Assembly: GCA_003132025.1 (NCBI GenBank)
Contig: PKWJ01000018.1
Location: 83,403-147,402 of the forward strand
Length of the DNA: 64,000 nucleotides
Reading direction: 5' to 3'
Source of the DNA: Gammaproteobacteria bacterium
GTDB lineage: Bacteria > Pseudomonadota > Gammaproteobacteria > Steroidobacterales > Steroidobacteraceae
The notes under the pieces were generated by a model that did no database searches, was not told the DNA's origin, and was given only the letters and a program-made list of their open reading frames with translations. The translations under genes were made by a program, and so were the position numbers. Positions 44,070 through 53,576 of the stretch are shown piece by piece; positions within the stretch are counted from its first letter, which is position 1; every line of letters starts with the position of its first letter.

Positions 44070-44552
44070 TCACTCGCCCCGCCGCGCCGCCTCGATTGCA
44101 GCGATGTCTATCTTCTTCATTGGCATCATGGCTTCGAAAGCGCGCTTTGCCGCTGCTGGATCGCGGTCGGAGAGCGCGGCAATCAGGGCGCGCGGGGTGA
44201 CCTGCCATGACACACCCCACTTGTCCTTGCACCAGCCGCACTGACTTTCCTGGCCGCCATTTCGCACGACCGCGTTCCATAAGCGGTCGGTTTCGGCCTG
44301 ATCGTCGGTCGCGATCTGAAACGAGAACGCCTCGTTGTGCTTGATCTGCGGCCCGCCGTTAAGCCCAACGCAGGGTATGCCAATCACAGTAAACTCGACC
44401 ATCAGGACATCGCCCTGCTTGCCGCCGGGATAGTCGCCCGGCGCGCGGTGGACCGTGCCCACAGTGCTGTCCGGGAAGGTATCGGCATAAAAGCGAGCAG
44501 CGTCCAACGCCGTACCGTCATACCACAGAAATATCGTGTTCTTGTTGACCAT
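44070..44552 (-). CDS. VOC-superfamily protein, PhnB/3-demethylubiquinone methyltransferase-like
   Basis: This 160-residue protein has the PhnB-like glyoxalase-fold pattern: NKNTIFLWYDGTALDAARFYADTFPDS, GVSWQVTPRAL, and MMPMKKIDIAAIEAARRG at the end. Such proteins were once annotated as 3-demethylubiquinone-9 3-methyltransferase, but their real activity is mostly unknown. ATG 44552 is preferred (GGAG seven bases upstream) over the track start 44624. It stands alone between the porin and a broken gene. Confidence 0.88.
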   Translation of the reverse strand: MVNKNTIFLWYDGTALDAARFYADTFPDSTVGTVHRAPGDYPGGKQGDVLMVEFTVIGIPCVGLNGGPQIKHNEAFSFQIATDDQAETDRLWNAVVRNGGQESQCGWCKDKWGVSWQVTPRALIAALSDRDPAAAKRAFEAMMPMKKIDIAAIEAARRGE

Positions 44553-44886
44553 CGTCGGGCTCCAGCGAGAGTCGATGTAAGCTCCATAAGGTTGACGCTG
44601 GCGCAAGTCGAACGGTATCGCCATCCACCCGCCCTCGCGTTGAGCCGTAGGAAGCCGCCGACCAACGCGACTAGCGCGCGTGTCGAAGTGTTTGCCGGAG
44701 AAATCTCCACTGCGGTGGAAACTTCAACTCCCGCTCAATCGCCTGAAAGCGCGGCTCCTTGCGCAAGGGATCCAAGAGCGGGTCAGTCTTCAGAGCAGCA
44801 CCAATGCTCCCGCAATATTCAACCGGCGATAGCTCACTGACCGTCCCAAATAGCTGTGACAGCGCGCATCATACTGCGCGCCAAAC
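44553..44886. other. Intergenic region between the PhnB-like gene and the broken propeller gene
   Basis: I see no supported gene in these 334 bases. ORFs crossing it on either strand lack family similarity and typical codon use. No clear terminator or promoter was recognised. Confidence 0.5.
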
Positions 44887-46402
44887 TCAGTCGATGACGG
44901 CCAGCGACGGACCCTGTGACCCGCCCGGCGGGACGAGCGGTACCGGCTGCCCGCCGGTGAGGTTCGGCAGCAATTGACCGGCCGTCTCCGGGTCGGTGCT
45001 GATCGAATAGACCCACAGGTTGAGCGTGGCGGAATCGAAGCTGACGGAAGTGATGTAGACAAACTGTCCGGACGGATCACAGACGATGGCATATGGCTGG
45101 CCATCGATCTGCAACGCCGTTCCAATCTGCGCAACCGAACCGGACGTCTGATCAACGGCCAGGGCTTGCACGCTGTCATCGGCCGGCGTGAAATTAAAGT
45201 ATTGAGGAAGTAGAGGTACCTGCCGGACCGATCCGCGGCCAGTGCACCCGCGTTGCTGGCAACGGCAACGCCTGTCCCCGCGGGCGTGAGCGCCCCCGTG
45301 TTCGAATCGATCGTGTACGGCAGCACGGTGGGTGCCGCTTGCCACGGGATGGTCTGATCGCTCGTGAGGTAGAGAAACCTCCCCAACCGATCAATAGCCA
45401 TGGTTACTGAGATGTTGTCTGGCGAAATCGCCGGCCCCGCGGTCAGCTGACCGGTCGCGCCATTGATTCCATAGGCTGTCACCGTGGCTGGGGAAGGACC
45501 GACCACCCCGGTATCGTCCGCGGTCAACACGTACAGAAACTTTCCGTCCGGCGTGGCGGCGAGACGGACCGCGGTATTACCGTCAAATGTCAGCGCCGTA
45601 CCCGCCGGGCTCAAGGCGCCACTAACTGCATTGACCGCGTAGCCGCTGAGCGTCGCTTCCGGGGGATTGAGAGGAACCCCCGGAACCGGGCCCGGAATCT
45701 GGCCGTAGACGAACAGGAACCCGGATGCGGACATTACCATCTGGTACGGAGATACTGTGAGGGGCATAGCCGGACCGATCGATGTCAAGGCTCCCGTGCC
45801 GGCATCCACGGCATAGGCCGAAATACTGTTGGACGCAAGATTACCTGCGTAGAGAAACTGTCCGCCCCGTGCGGTGACCATGTTCAACGGGTCCGAGCCG
45901 GTCGCCACCGGCGCGCCGGTTGGTAGCAGCGTGCCTGTGCCCGCGCTGATGCCGAAGGTCAGGATCTGGTTGTTGGGCCCCGCGGCCGAGTACAGAAAGC
46001 CGGCCACAATCGAACAGCCGACCGAGATATCGGTGACCGCCGCCTGGCCGATGGTGCCAGATGTGTTGCTGACTGAGCACACCTCACGCTCTGTCGACGG
46101 CTGATTGCTCACGGTCACGGCATAGGCCGAGCCAGTCGTCATTGCTGCCGGAAAAACAAAGGTGCCGTTCGCCGCAACCAACAGCGGCGGACCGCCGTTG
46201 AGTTGCAGCGTAAGACCTGCGCCCTGCAGACCGCTGACCGTGCCGCCTACGGTCAATCCATTGGCGGCGCTGGTTGCGGTCTGTGCGGATGGGCGCTTTG
46301 ACCAACCGCGTCGTCGCCCACAGAGGGAATTTCCAGCTGCTGGTTGCCGCAGGCACTCAGCAGCAGCAATGCTGGAGCAAGGGTGCGACTTCGATTGCGC
46401 AT
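44887..46402 (-). pseudogene. Beta-propeller (lactonase-like) lipoprotein gene with two frameshifts
   Basis: Three frames together describe one protein. Frame one, from ATG 46402, gives a lipoprotein signal peptide (RTLAPALLLLSACG with a lipobox). Frame two carries most of the body, with repeated propeller blades such as SAYAVDAGTGALTSIG, GYAVNAVSGALSPAG and PYTIDSNTGALTPAG, as in the 6-phosphogluconolactonase/YncE-like family. Frame three, from about 45205, continues with ALAVDQTSGSVAQIG and ends at 44887. Each break fits loss of one base: one between about 46260 and 46340, the other near 45195-45210. It is either a decayed gene or two assembly errors. Confidence 0.8.
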
Positions 46403-46514
46403 GGTAGCGGCCCTGTCGGCGGGCGGCGTAGCTCCGGACTCGAACGGTCAGGTCGCCCGCTTCGAAGATTATCCCGCACTCGGCCGAATTTGGCACGAAG
46501 CCTTTGCCATAACC

Positions 46515-47897
46515 CTACGAGCGGCCCGGCAGGCGCAGCTCCACGCGCGCACCGCCGAGCGCCTGCGAGGCGTCGATGAACAACTGGCCGCCGTACAGCC
46601 TGACGGTTTCGCGCACCATCGCCAGTCCCAGTCCATGACCGGGCACATGCTCATCGGCGCGAACGCCGCGCTCAACCACGCGCGTACGCAGTTCCTCGGG
46701 AATTCCTGGCCCATCGTCTTCCACCACGATCGCCAGGCGCCGCGGCAGTCCGCGATCGGGGTCGAAGCGCGCGCTTACCAGTACGCGCGAGCGGCACCAT
46801 TTGCAGGCGTTGTCCACCACGTTGCCCAGCAACTCGAGGATATCGCCGCTGTCGCCGAGAAAGCCCAGCTCCGGCGATGCATCGATCTCGATCCGCAGAT
46901 CCTTGCGCGCGTGCACCTTCATCAGCGCGGCGCGCAGATCGGTCAGCAGCGCCAGCACCGGCACCGGCGCCTGACCGAACGTGGCGCCCCCGCCGGCTGC
47001 AGCACGCTTCAGCTGGTGTTCGACGATCTGCGCGATGCGATCGATTTCCAGCTGGATGACCGCCTCCGATCGACGCTCGTCGCTGTCGGCACTGCCGAGA
47101 CTGGCGCGGATCACGGCCAATGGGGTTTTCAGGCTGTGCGCCAGATTCCCGAGCGTATCGCGGTAGCGCACGATCCGGTTGCGCTCCGATTCAAGCAGCG
47201 CATTCAGGCCCGAGGCCACGCCGGCGAGCTCGCGCGGATAACCCTCGCCCAGCTGCGACGCAGTACCGCTTTCCAGCGCCGTAATCTCCTGCTCGAGGCG
47301 CCGCACCGGCGCCAGTGCGCGCCGCATCATCCACGCCATGGTACCCAGCAGGACCAGATCCAGCGCCCCAAACCAGCCAGCCATGCGCTGCCGGAACAGC
47401 CACAGCTCGCGCATCTGTGGCGCCGTGCTGTCGGCCGCCGTAAACACCAGTTTCTTGGAAAGACCCGAGCCATAGGCCCACTGCAGGCCGCGGCTGAGCT
47501 CAGCGATGGTGCTGCCATCGCGCGCGAGTTGATAACGAAAATCCACTCCGCCGACGGGCAATTTGCTGCCGAGCACGAGATCGGTACCGGCCAGCGACGG
47601 CGAGCTCCACAGCAGCTTGCCGGTATCGTCGCGCAGCGCCGCGTACTGGCCAGAACCCGGCACGTCCAGTCGCGACTCCGGGTCGAGCAGGTTGACCACC
47701 AGCTTGCCGTCAAAATCGAGATCCACCGCGGTGACCAGTGCCACCACCTGTTCCTCGAGCCGATCGCGCAGTGCCGCGGTACTCTGCTGGCGAAACACGT
47801 AATCGATGGCTGACGCGGTCAACACGAAGAACAGCAGCAGCGGCAATGCGACCGCGATCAGCAGTCGGCGGCTGACCGACGGCGGTCCACGCATCAT
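46515..47897 (-). CDS. PhoQ-like sensor histidine kinase
   Basis: This is a 460-residue membrane kinase. TM1 (RLLIAVALPLLLFFVLTASA) and TM2 (ALDLVLLGTMAWMM) flank a sensor domain of about 140 residues. A HAMP-like region leads to the phosphoacceptor His in LAHSLKTPLAVIRASL, a form typical of PhoQ, and DNACKWC matches the PhoQ N-box. The G-box reads GHGLGLAMVRETVRLYGG. It is downstream of the PhoP-like gene by 16 bases. The stimulus is unknown; the acidic Mg-binding patch of enteric PhoQ is not evident. Confidence 0.93.
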   Translation of the reverse strand: MMRGPPSVSRRLLIAVALPLLLFFVLTASAIDYVFRQQSTAALRDRLEEQVVALVTAVDLDFDGKLVVNLLDPESRLDVPGSGQYAALRDDTGKLLWSSPSLAGTDLVLGSKLPVGGVDFRYQLARDGSTIAELSRGLQWAYGSGLSKKLVFTAADSTAPQMRELWLFRQRMAGWFGALDLVLLGTMAWMMRRALAPVRRLEQEITALESGTASQLGEGYPRELAGVASGLNALLESERNRIVRYRDTLGNLAHSLKTPLAVIRASLGSADSDERRSEAVIQLEIDRIAQIVEHQLKRAAAGGGATFGQAPVPVLALLTDLRAALMKVHARKDLRIEIDASPELGFLGDSGDILELLGNVVDNACKWCRSRVLVSARFDPDRGLPRRLAIVVEDDGPGIPEELRTRVVERGVRADEHVPGHGLGLAMVRETVRLYGGQLFIDASQALGGARVELRLPGRS

Positions 47898-47913
47898 CGG
47901 CCGATACCTGCGA

Positions 47914-48597
47914 TCAACCCGGCCGTCGCGGCAGGCTCAGGCGGTAGCCGCGGCCGCGCAGTGTCTCGATCGGCTTGATGATCTCGTCGGGGTCGAGCTT
48001 GCGGCGCAGGCGGCCGACCAGCACCTCGACCACGTTGCTGTCGCGATCGAAATCCTGTTCATACAACCGTTCGGTGAGCTCACTCTTGGAGATCACCTCG
48101 CCGGCGCGCAGCATCAGGTGCTCGAGAATCCGATATTCGAAACTCGTCAGCTCCACCGCCGCGCCGCTGACGCTCACCGCCTGGGTGCGCGTGTCGAGTT
48201 CGACCGGCCCGCAGGCGAGCTTGGCGCTGGCCCAGCCGCCGGTGCGTCGCAGTAGCGCTGACAGGCGCGCCTGCACTTCGGCGAAATGAAACGGTTTGGC
48301 GACGTAGTCGTCGGCACCTGCGCTCAGGCCCTCGACCTTGTCCTGCCAGCGGTCGCGCGCGGTGAGTATCAGTACGCCGTAGGTCTTGCCGCGCGCGCGC
48401 AGTTCGCGTATCAGGTCGAAACCCGACAGCTTCGGCAGACCGAGGTCGATGATCGCGACGTCGATCGGAAATTCGGTAGCCGCGTACAGCCCTTCTTCCC
48501 CGTCCGCGGCCAGGTCGACGCTGTAACCGGCCGCCGACAGATCGGCTTTCAGCACTTCGCGGATCGACGCCTCGTCTTCCACCACGAGCACGCGCAC
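47914..48597 (-). CDS. PhoP-like response regulator (OmpR family)
   Basis: This 227-residue regulator starts with GTG 48597. The receiver has VVEDEASIREVL, the phosphoacceptor in VAIIDLGLPKLSG and the Lys in YVAKPFHFAEVQARL. The C-terminal winged helix shows ELTSFEYRILEHLMLRAGEVISKSEL and NVVEVLVGRLRRKL. It pairs with the kinase that follows, and a PepSY-domain gene precedes it, an arrangement repeatedly seen with PhoPQ-like systems. Confidence 0.95.
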   Translation of the reverse strand: MRVLVVEDEASIREVLKADLSAAGYSVDLAADGEEGLYAATEFPIDVAIIDLGLPKLSGFDLIRELRARGKTYGVLILTARDRWQDKVEGLSAGADDYVAKPFHFAEVQARLSALLRRTGGWASAKLACGPVELDTRTQAVSVSGAAVELTSFEYRILEHLMLRAGEVISKSELTERLYEQDFDRDSNVVEVLVGRLRRKLDPDEIIKPIETLRGRGYRLSLPRRPG

Positions 48598-48623
48598 TCA
48601 CGTCCCCCGAACGTCGTTGTCGG

Positions 48624-48941
48624 TCAAGGCACTTCGGCGCCGGTGCGGGCATCGACACGCACGATCCATACCTTGCTGGCGCTGGACAGCAGTCGGAACA
48701 CGTACAACCGGCGACCGTCCTGATCGGCTATATCGGTGCGTACCACGCGCGCCCCATAGCGTTTCTGCACCAGCGCCGTGGCCTCCTCGCGCGACAGTTC
48801 GTGGTCGATGCGGGACTGGGGCGCCGGTGCCTGCGCCTGCGGACTGGCGGCACACAGCCCCGCCGCTCCAAGCATTGCGGCCGCAAAAAGCAGGCGGCAG
48901 CCCCGCCGCGCCAATCGCGCTGTGCTCATGTCCACAGTCAT
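48624..48941 (-). CDS. PepSY-domain periplasmic protein
   Basis: This is a 105-residue exported protein: signal peptide RGCRLLFAAAMLGAAGLCAAS, then a single PepSY fold (IDHELSREEATALVQKRYGARVVRTDI, VFRLLSSASKVWIVRVDARTG). It stands 26 bases upstream of the PhoP-like gene on the same strand, so it is probably the first gene of that operon and may modulate the sensor. The start is uncertain: ATG 48941 or 48929; the track's 48971 adds residues without a better ribosome site. Confidence 0.82.
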   Translation of the reverse strand: MTVDMSTARLARRGCRLLFAAAMLGAAGLCAASPQAQAPAPQSRIDHELSREEATALVQKRYGARVVRTDIADQDGRRLYVFRLLSSASKVWIVRVDARTGAEVP

Positions 48942-49022
48942 CAAATCGCCGCCCCGTGCGCCCGCGGGCACAATGTAATGAACGGGGCGAGCCTAGTCGG
49001 AGCGCTCTGAACCGGGCCTGAA

Positions 49023-49826
49023 TCAATATTTATCCCCTTTAGTCAACGACTTGGCGTCATGCCAGAGTTCATCCCACTGTGCCGCGGTCAGCTTGTCGAG
49101 CGACAGCCCACGCGTCGCGGCAGCCTGCTCCATGCACTCGAAGCGCCGTTCGAATTTTAGCGCCGACCGACGCAGCGCGTCTTCTGCGTCCACCTCCAGA
49201 TGGCGCGCCCAATTGGCGACGGTGAACAGCAGATCGCCAATCTCTTCCGCGACCTGATCGTGCTCCGCGGCCGCGACCGCGGCGTCGGCTTCGGCGAGTT
49301 CTTCGTTGATCTTGCTGCGCACGCCGCTCGCCGCCGGCCAGTCGAAGCCGACGCGGCGTGCACGGCGGCCGAGCTTGGCGGCGCGCGCCAGCGCCGGCAG
49401 CGCCCGCGGAACATCCGACAGTACGCCAGACATTCCCGCGGCCGCGCGCTCGCGCGCCTTCTGCATCTCCCAGGACACGTGCAGTTGCGACACCTCGAGC
49501 GCCTGGGGTTCAAGAAAGATATGCGGATGGCGCCGGATGAGTTTGTCGCGGATGCCACGCGCCACCGAGGCAAAATCGAAACTGCCGGCCTCCTCGGCCA
49601 TGCGCGCGTGGAACACCACTTGGAACAGCAGGTCGCCCAGCTCATCGCGCAGGCGTGCCAGATCGCCACGCCCGATGGCGTCGGCGACCTCGTAGGCCTC
49701 TTCGATCGTGAACGGCGCGATGCTGACGAAATTCTGCTGCCGATCCCATGCGCAGCCGGTTTCGGGGTCGCGCAGGGTGCGCATCAGGGCCAGCAGTGCC
49801 TCGAGTTCGTCACCGGCGGCGCTCAC
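49023..49826 (-). CDS. mazG: Nucleoside triphosphate pyrophosphohydrolase MazG
   Basis: This 267-residue house-cleaning enzyme hydrolyses NTPs to NMP and PPi. The two MazG repeats are visible: CAWDRQQNFVSIAPFTIEEAYEVADAI with RDELGDLLFQVVFHARMAEE, and a second copy with EELAEADAAVAAAEHDQVAEEIGDLLFTVANWARHL. GTG 49826 overlaps the stop of the upstream Nudix gene (GTGA). The C-terminal AQWDELWHDAK is typical. Confidence 0.95.
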   Translation of the reverse strand: MSAAGDELEALLALMRTLRDPETGCAWDRQQNFVSIAPFTIEEAYEVADAIGRGDLARLRDELGDLLFQVVFHARMAEEAGSFDFASVARGIRDKLIRRHPHIFLEPQALEVSQLHVSWEMQKARERAAAGMSGVLSDVPRALPALARAAKLGRRARRVGFDWPAASGVRSKINEELAEADAAVAAAEHDQVAEEIGDLLFTVANWARHLEVDAEDALRRSALKFERRFECMEQAAATRGLSLDKLTAAQWDELWHDAKSLTKGDKY

Positions 49827-50497
49827 GCCGTGGCCCCGGCGAATGCCTGGCGCAGATTCGCCAGGATGCCCGCAGTCGCGCCCCAGATGTTGTATGGCCC
49901 GAAGGACAGCTCCCAGGTGTCGACTTCGACGTCGCGAATGGTGCGGCGTCCGACGCGGTAGTTCGCCGCGGCCAGGGCCAAGCCCAGCGGCAGCTCGAAC
50001 ACTTCAGCCACTTCGGTGCCATCGGGCTCGGGAGTAACACCGGGTTGCACCAATGCCACCACCGGCGTGATGCGATACCCGGTCTGCACCACATGGTCGG
50101 ACAGGAATCCGATCGGGTCGATGGCGCTGGGGGCAATGCCGATCTCCTCGCCGGTCTCACGCACCGCCGCGGCAGCGATATCCGCATCCTGCTCTTCGAG
50201 CCGGCCGCCCGGAAAGCTGATCTGGCCCGCGTGCCGACGCAGATGGCTTGCCCGTACCGTCATCAGCAGTGTCGGCGCCTGAACCCGATCGATGATCGGC
50301 ACCAGAACGGCGGCGACCTTCAGCGACGCTGGCCAGGTCGCGCGCAGCCGCGCCCGCACGGCGGCGGATTCCATCGCCAGGCCGGCCGGCCGGCAGTGCT
50401 CGGGCCGATGATCGGGGGCGGGCATCAGGCCACGTCGCAGGCGCGCCTGCCAGTCGGCCGGCAGCTCATGCGCAACGGTCGGCGCCGGCGCAGCCAT
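49823..50497 (-). CDS. Nudix CoA pyrophosphatase-like hydrolase
   Basis: This 224-residue protein carries the full Nudix box (GGRLEEQDADIAAAAVRETGEEIG) preceded by the CoA-pyrophosphatase signature LRRHAGQISFPGG, as in NudL/UPF0035 proteins, which split CoA to 3',5'-ADP and phosphopantetheine. ATG 50497 is chosen because a strong GGAGGAG stands four bases upstream; the longer track start at 50581 would extend into fumC. Its stop overlaps mazG. Confidence 0.92.
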   Translation of the reverse strand: MAAPAPTVAHELPADWQARLRRGLMPAPDHRPEHCRPAGLAMESAAVRARLRATWPASLKVAAVLVPIIDRVQAPTLLMTVRASHLRRHAGQISFPGGRLEEQDADIAAAAVRETGEEIGIAPSAIDPIGFLSDHVVQTGYRITPVVALVQPGVTPEPDGTEVAEVFELPLGLALAAANYRVGRRTIRDVEVDTWELSFGPYNIWGATAGILANLRQAFAGATA

Positions 50498-50519
50498 GGG
50501 TCTCCTCCGCCATCGATGC

Positions 50520-50585
50520 TCAGCCCCCGCCGCCGCCTTTAACGCCCGCGCCTTTGATGCCGCCACCCTTGATGCCGCCACCCGT
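50520..50585. repeat. Short tandem repeats encoding a glycine-rich FumC tail
   Basis: Imperfect units resembling CCTTTGATGCCGCCA occur in tandem at the 3' end of fumC (CCTTTGATGCCGCCACC, CCTTGATGCCGCCACC, then a decayed unit). On the coding strand they give GGGIKGGGIKGAGVKGGGGG. Confidence 0.75.
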
Positions 50586-51947
50586 CAGCTCGGTCGGATC
50601 GAGCAGCTTATCGAGCTGCTCGCGCGGCAGCTCGGTCATCCCAGCCGCGACCTCGCGGATCGGCTTGCCTTCGGCGTAGGCTCGCTTGGCGATCGCCGCG
50701 CCTTTCTCATAGCCGATGACGGAATTGAGTGCGGTGACCAGGATCGGGTTGCGCTCCAGCGCCTCCTCCATTCGCGCCCGATTGACCGTGAAACCCTTGA
50801 TCGCCCGGTCGGCCAGCGCGCGCGACACATTGGCGAGCAGTGCGATGCTCTCGAGCAGGTTGTAGGCAATCAGCGGCAGCATCACGTTGAGCTGAAAGTT
50901 ACCCGACTGTCCGGCGAGCGTGATGGCGGCATCGTTCCCGATCACCTGCGCGGCCACCATGCTGGTGGCCTCGGGAATCACCGGATTGACCTTGCCGGGC
51001 ATGATGCTGCTGCCAGGCTGCAGTGCCGGCAATGCGATCTCGCCCAGCCCCGCCAGCGGCCCGCTGTTCATCCAGCGCAGGTCATTGGCGATCTTCATCA
51101 GGCTCACGGCGATGACTTTGAGCTGTCCGGACAGTTCCACCGCGGCATCCTGGGCCGACATCGACTCGAAGAAGTTGCGGTTCGGCTCGAACTCGATCCC
51201 GGTCAGGCGCCGCAGTTCAGCGCAGAAAGTGGCGCCAAAATCAGGATGCGCATTGATGCCGGTGCCCACCGCGGTCCCGCCCTGCGCCAGGCACAACAGC
51301 CTGGGCTCGGTGGACCGCAGGCGCGCCGCGCCGTTCTCGATCTGGGTGCGCCAGCCGGACAGCTCCTGCGCCAGCGTGACCGGCATGGCATCCATCAGGT
51401 GCGTGCGGCCGGTGGTGACGACGCCCTCGACCTCGATCTCCTTGGCGGCAATCACCGCCGCCAGGTGCACCAGTGCCGGCAGCAACTGCTCGCGCAGCAG
51501 CAGCGCGGCACTGACGTGAATCGCGGTCGGTATCGAATCGTTACTGCTCTGGCACATGTTGACGTCATCGTTGGCGTGCACCGGCACACCCGCTTTCGCG
51601 GCCAGGTGCGCGATCACCTCGTTGGCGTTCATGTTGCTGCTGGTGCCCGAGCCAGTCTGGAAAACGTCGATCGGAAACTGACTGTCGTGTGCACCGCTGG
51701 CCACCGCGGCTGCGGCCGCTTCGATGGCAGCGGCCTTGCGCTGGTCGAGCAGCCCGAGGCGGGCATTGGCGGCGGCGGCGGCCTGCTTGATCAGCGCCAG
51801 GGCGCGAATGAAGGCGCGCGGCAGACGCAGCCCGCTGATCGGGAAATTATCCACCGCGCGCTGCGTGTGCGCGCCCCAGAGCGCGTCTGCCGGCACTTTC
51901 AGCTCGCCCATGCTGTCACGTTCGATGCGAAACGATGCTGAGGTCAT
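50520..51947 (-). CDS. fumC: Class II fumarate hydratase
   Basis: This 475-residue enzyme of the citric acid cycle converts fumarate and malate without an iron-sulfur cluster. RIERDSMGELKVPADALWGAHTQRA opens it, TGSGTSSNMNANEV and the signature GSSIMPGKVNPVIPEA are intact. ATG 51947 matches the family start; the track start 52025 adds 26 residues across the divergent promoter region. The tail is odd: after LDPTELTGG the protein ends in a Gly-Ile-Lys repeat and five glycines not usual for FumC. It is divergent from purB, itself a member of the same superfamily. Confidence 0.95.
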   Translation of the reverse strand: MTSASFRIERDSMGELKVPADALWGAHTQRAVDNFPISGLRLPRAFIRALALIKQAAAAANARLGLLDQRKAAAIEAAAAAVASGAHDSQFPIDVFQTGSGTSSNMNANEVIAHLAAKAGVPVHANDDVNMCQSSNDSIPTAIHVSAALLLREQLLPALVHLAAVIAAKEIEVEGVVTTGRTHLMDAMPVTLAQELSGWRTQIENGAARLRSTEPRLLCLAQGGTAVGTGINAHPDFGATFCAELRRLTGIEFEPNRNFFESMSAQDAAVELSGQLKVIAVSLMKIANDLRWMNSGPLAGLGEIALPALQPGSSIMPGKVNPVIPEATSMVAAQVIGNDAAITLAGQSGNFQLNVMLPLIAYNLLESIALLANVSRALADRAIKGFTVNRARMEEALERNPILVTALNSVIGYEKGAAIAKRAYAEGKPIREVAAGMTELPREQLDKLLDPTELTGGGIKGGGIKGAGVKGGGGG

Positions 51948-52025
51948 GATCGGTGTAGCTCCGGCACGGCACGGCCAATGCGCTATCATGAGTAGTCTAG
52001 CATTTCGATGAATCGCGGCATCCAC

Positions 52026-53408
52026 ATGGACCCTTCAGCTCTGACCGCCCTCTCGCCTGTGGACGGGCGTTACGCCGCCATCGCGGCGCCGCTGCGCGAT
52101 TACTTTTCCGAAGCCGCGCTGATCCGCGAACGCATCCGTGTCGAAGCGCTGTGGTTCGAACAGCTGACTGATCCGCGGCTGCACCTCCTCGCCGGCGCAT
52201 TGCCGGCGGCGGTGCTCGAGCGCAGCGCCGCCCTGGCGCGCGATCCGGGCGCCGGCGCCGCCGAGGCGGTCAAGACCATCGACCAGCGCATCAATCACGA
52301 TGTCAAGGCGGTGGAGTATTTCGTGCGCGAGCAGCTGGCCACCGCCGGCGCGACGGACGCGGCACTGGAGCTGGTGCATTTCGGTTGCACCTCGGAAGAC
52401 ATCAACAACCTGTGCTATGCACGCCTGCTCAAGGACGCGCGCGCCAAGGTAATGCTGCCCGAGCTCGGCGCGCTGCTGGCACTGCTGCGCACGCTGGCGC
52501 GAACGCATGCCGATCTGCCGATGCTCGCGCGCACCCACGGCCAGAGCGCAAGTCCAACCACTTTCGGCAAGGAGATGGCCAATGTCGGTGCGCGCCTGAA
52601 GCGCGCGCGGCGCCGGCTCGAAGCGGTGGAGATCCTAGCCAAATGGAACGGCGCGGTCGGCAACTACAATGCGCACCACGGCGCACGCTCCGACATCGAC
52701 TGGATTACATTGAGTCGCGAATTCATCGTTGCACAGCAGCTGAACTGGAATGCCTACAGCACGCAGATCGAACCGCATGACTGGATCGCCGAGTTCTGCG
52801 ATGCCTGCGCCTCGGTCAATGTCATTCTGATCGACCTGTGCCGCGACCTGTGGGGTTACATTTCTCTCGGCTACCTGCGCCAGCGCTCGATGCCCGGTGA
52901 AGTGGGCTCATCCACCATGCCGCACAAGGTCAATCCGATCGACTTCGAGAATGCCGAAGGCAACTTCGGCATGGCCAACGCCATGCTGCGCTTCTTCGCC
53001 GACAAACTGCCGATCTCGCGCTGGCAGCGCGACCTTACCGACTCGACGGTGCTGCGTAATCTCGGCGTCGCGCTGGCGCACGGCCTGGTTGGCTGCCAGG
53101 CGCTGCAGCGTGGCCTTGCGAAGATCAGTCCCGATGCGGCGCGCATGGCGCACGACCTGAACGGTGCTTATGAAACCCTCGCGGAGGCGATCCAGAGTGT
53201 GCTGCGAGCCGCCGGTGTCGCCAACGGCTACGAGCTGCTGAAGGACTTCACCCGCGGGCAGAACGTGGATGCCGCCGCGCTGCGGACGTTCGTCGCCACG
53301 TTGCCGTTGCCGGAAGCCGATCGCAACCGGCTCGCGGCGCTGTCGCCGCCGCAATATCTGGGTCTGGCGGCCAGCCTGGCACGCCGCTTTGCCGACGAGG
53401 ACGCGTAA
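52026..53408 (+). CDS. purB: Adenylosuccinate lyase
   Basis: This 460-residue enzyme of purine biosynthesis acts at two steps (SAICAR and adenylosuccinate cleavage). ALTALSPVDGRYAAIAAPLRDYFSE matches the start of E. coli PurB, which favours ATG 52026 over ATG 52008 of the track. Superfamily blocks are HFGCTSEDINNLCYA, the catalytic His region ARTHGQSASPTTFGKE, and the flexible signature loop GEVGSSTMPHKVNPIDFENAEGN. A TATCAT word about 24-40 bases upstream could be a -10 element. No strong Shine-Dalgarno is seen. Confidence 0.95.
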   Translation: MDPSALTALSPVDGRYAAIAAPLRDYFSEAALIRERIRVEALWFEQLTDPRLHLLAGALPAAVLERSAALARDPGAGAAEAVKTIDQRINHDVKAVEYFVREQLATAGATDAALELVHFGCTSEDINNLCYARLLKDARAKVMLPELGALLALLRTLARTHADLPMLARTHGQSASPTTFGKEMANVGARLKRARRRLEAVEILAKWNGAVGNYNAHHGARSDIDWITLSREFIVAQQLNWNAYSTQIEPHDWIAEFCDACASVNVILIDLCRDLWGYISLGYLRQRSMPGEVGSSTMPHKVNPIDFENAEGNFGMANAMLRFFADKLPISRWQRDLTDSTVLRNLGVALAHGLVGCQALQRGLAKISPDAARMAHDLNGAYETLAEAIQSVLRAAGVANGYELLKDFTRGQNVDAAALRTFVATLPLPEADRNRLAALSPPQYLGLAASLARRFADEDA

Positions 53409-53576
53409 AAACGCAAGTTACATAATCCTGTTTTCAGCGAGTTAGCTAACAAATCGGTAGCCGTCTCACAAAGCGCTGCGGCGCAACTGTGACCCGGTTG
53501 GCGATCGATCCAGTGCCGCTGTCTCTACCATCGCCCTGCATAGAGCCCGTAAAGCTTAAACAACGCAGGCGAGCGA

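Noticed and set aside
46344-47813. 489-codon plus-strand ORF antisense to the PhoQ-like gene
   Set aside because: Shadow frame with no recognisable domain.
50496-51941. 481-codon plus-strand ORF antisense to fumC
   Set aside because: Shadow frame; FumC motifs are complete on the other strand.
53441-53450. Perfect palindrome GTTAGCTAAC after purB
   Set aside because: Only ten bases, no loop or T-run, and no neighbouring copies; insufficient for an operator or terminator call.
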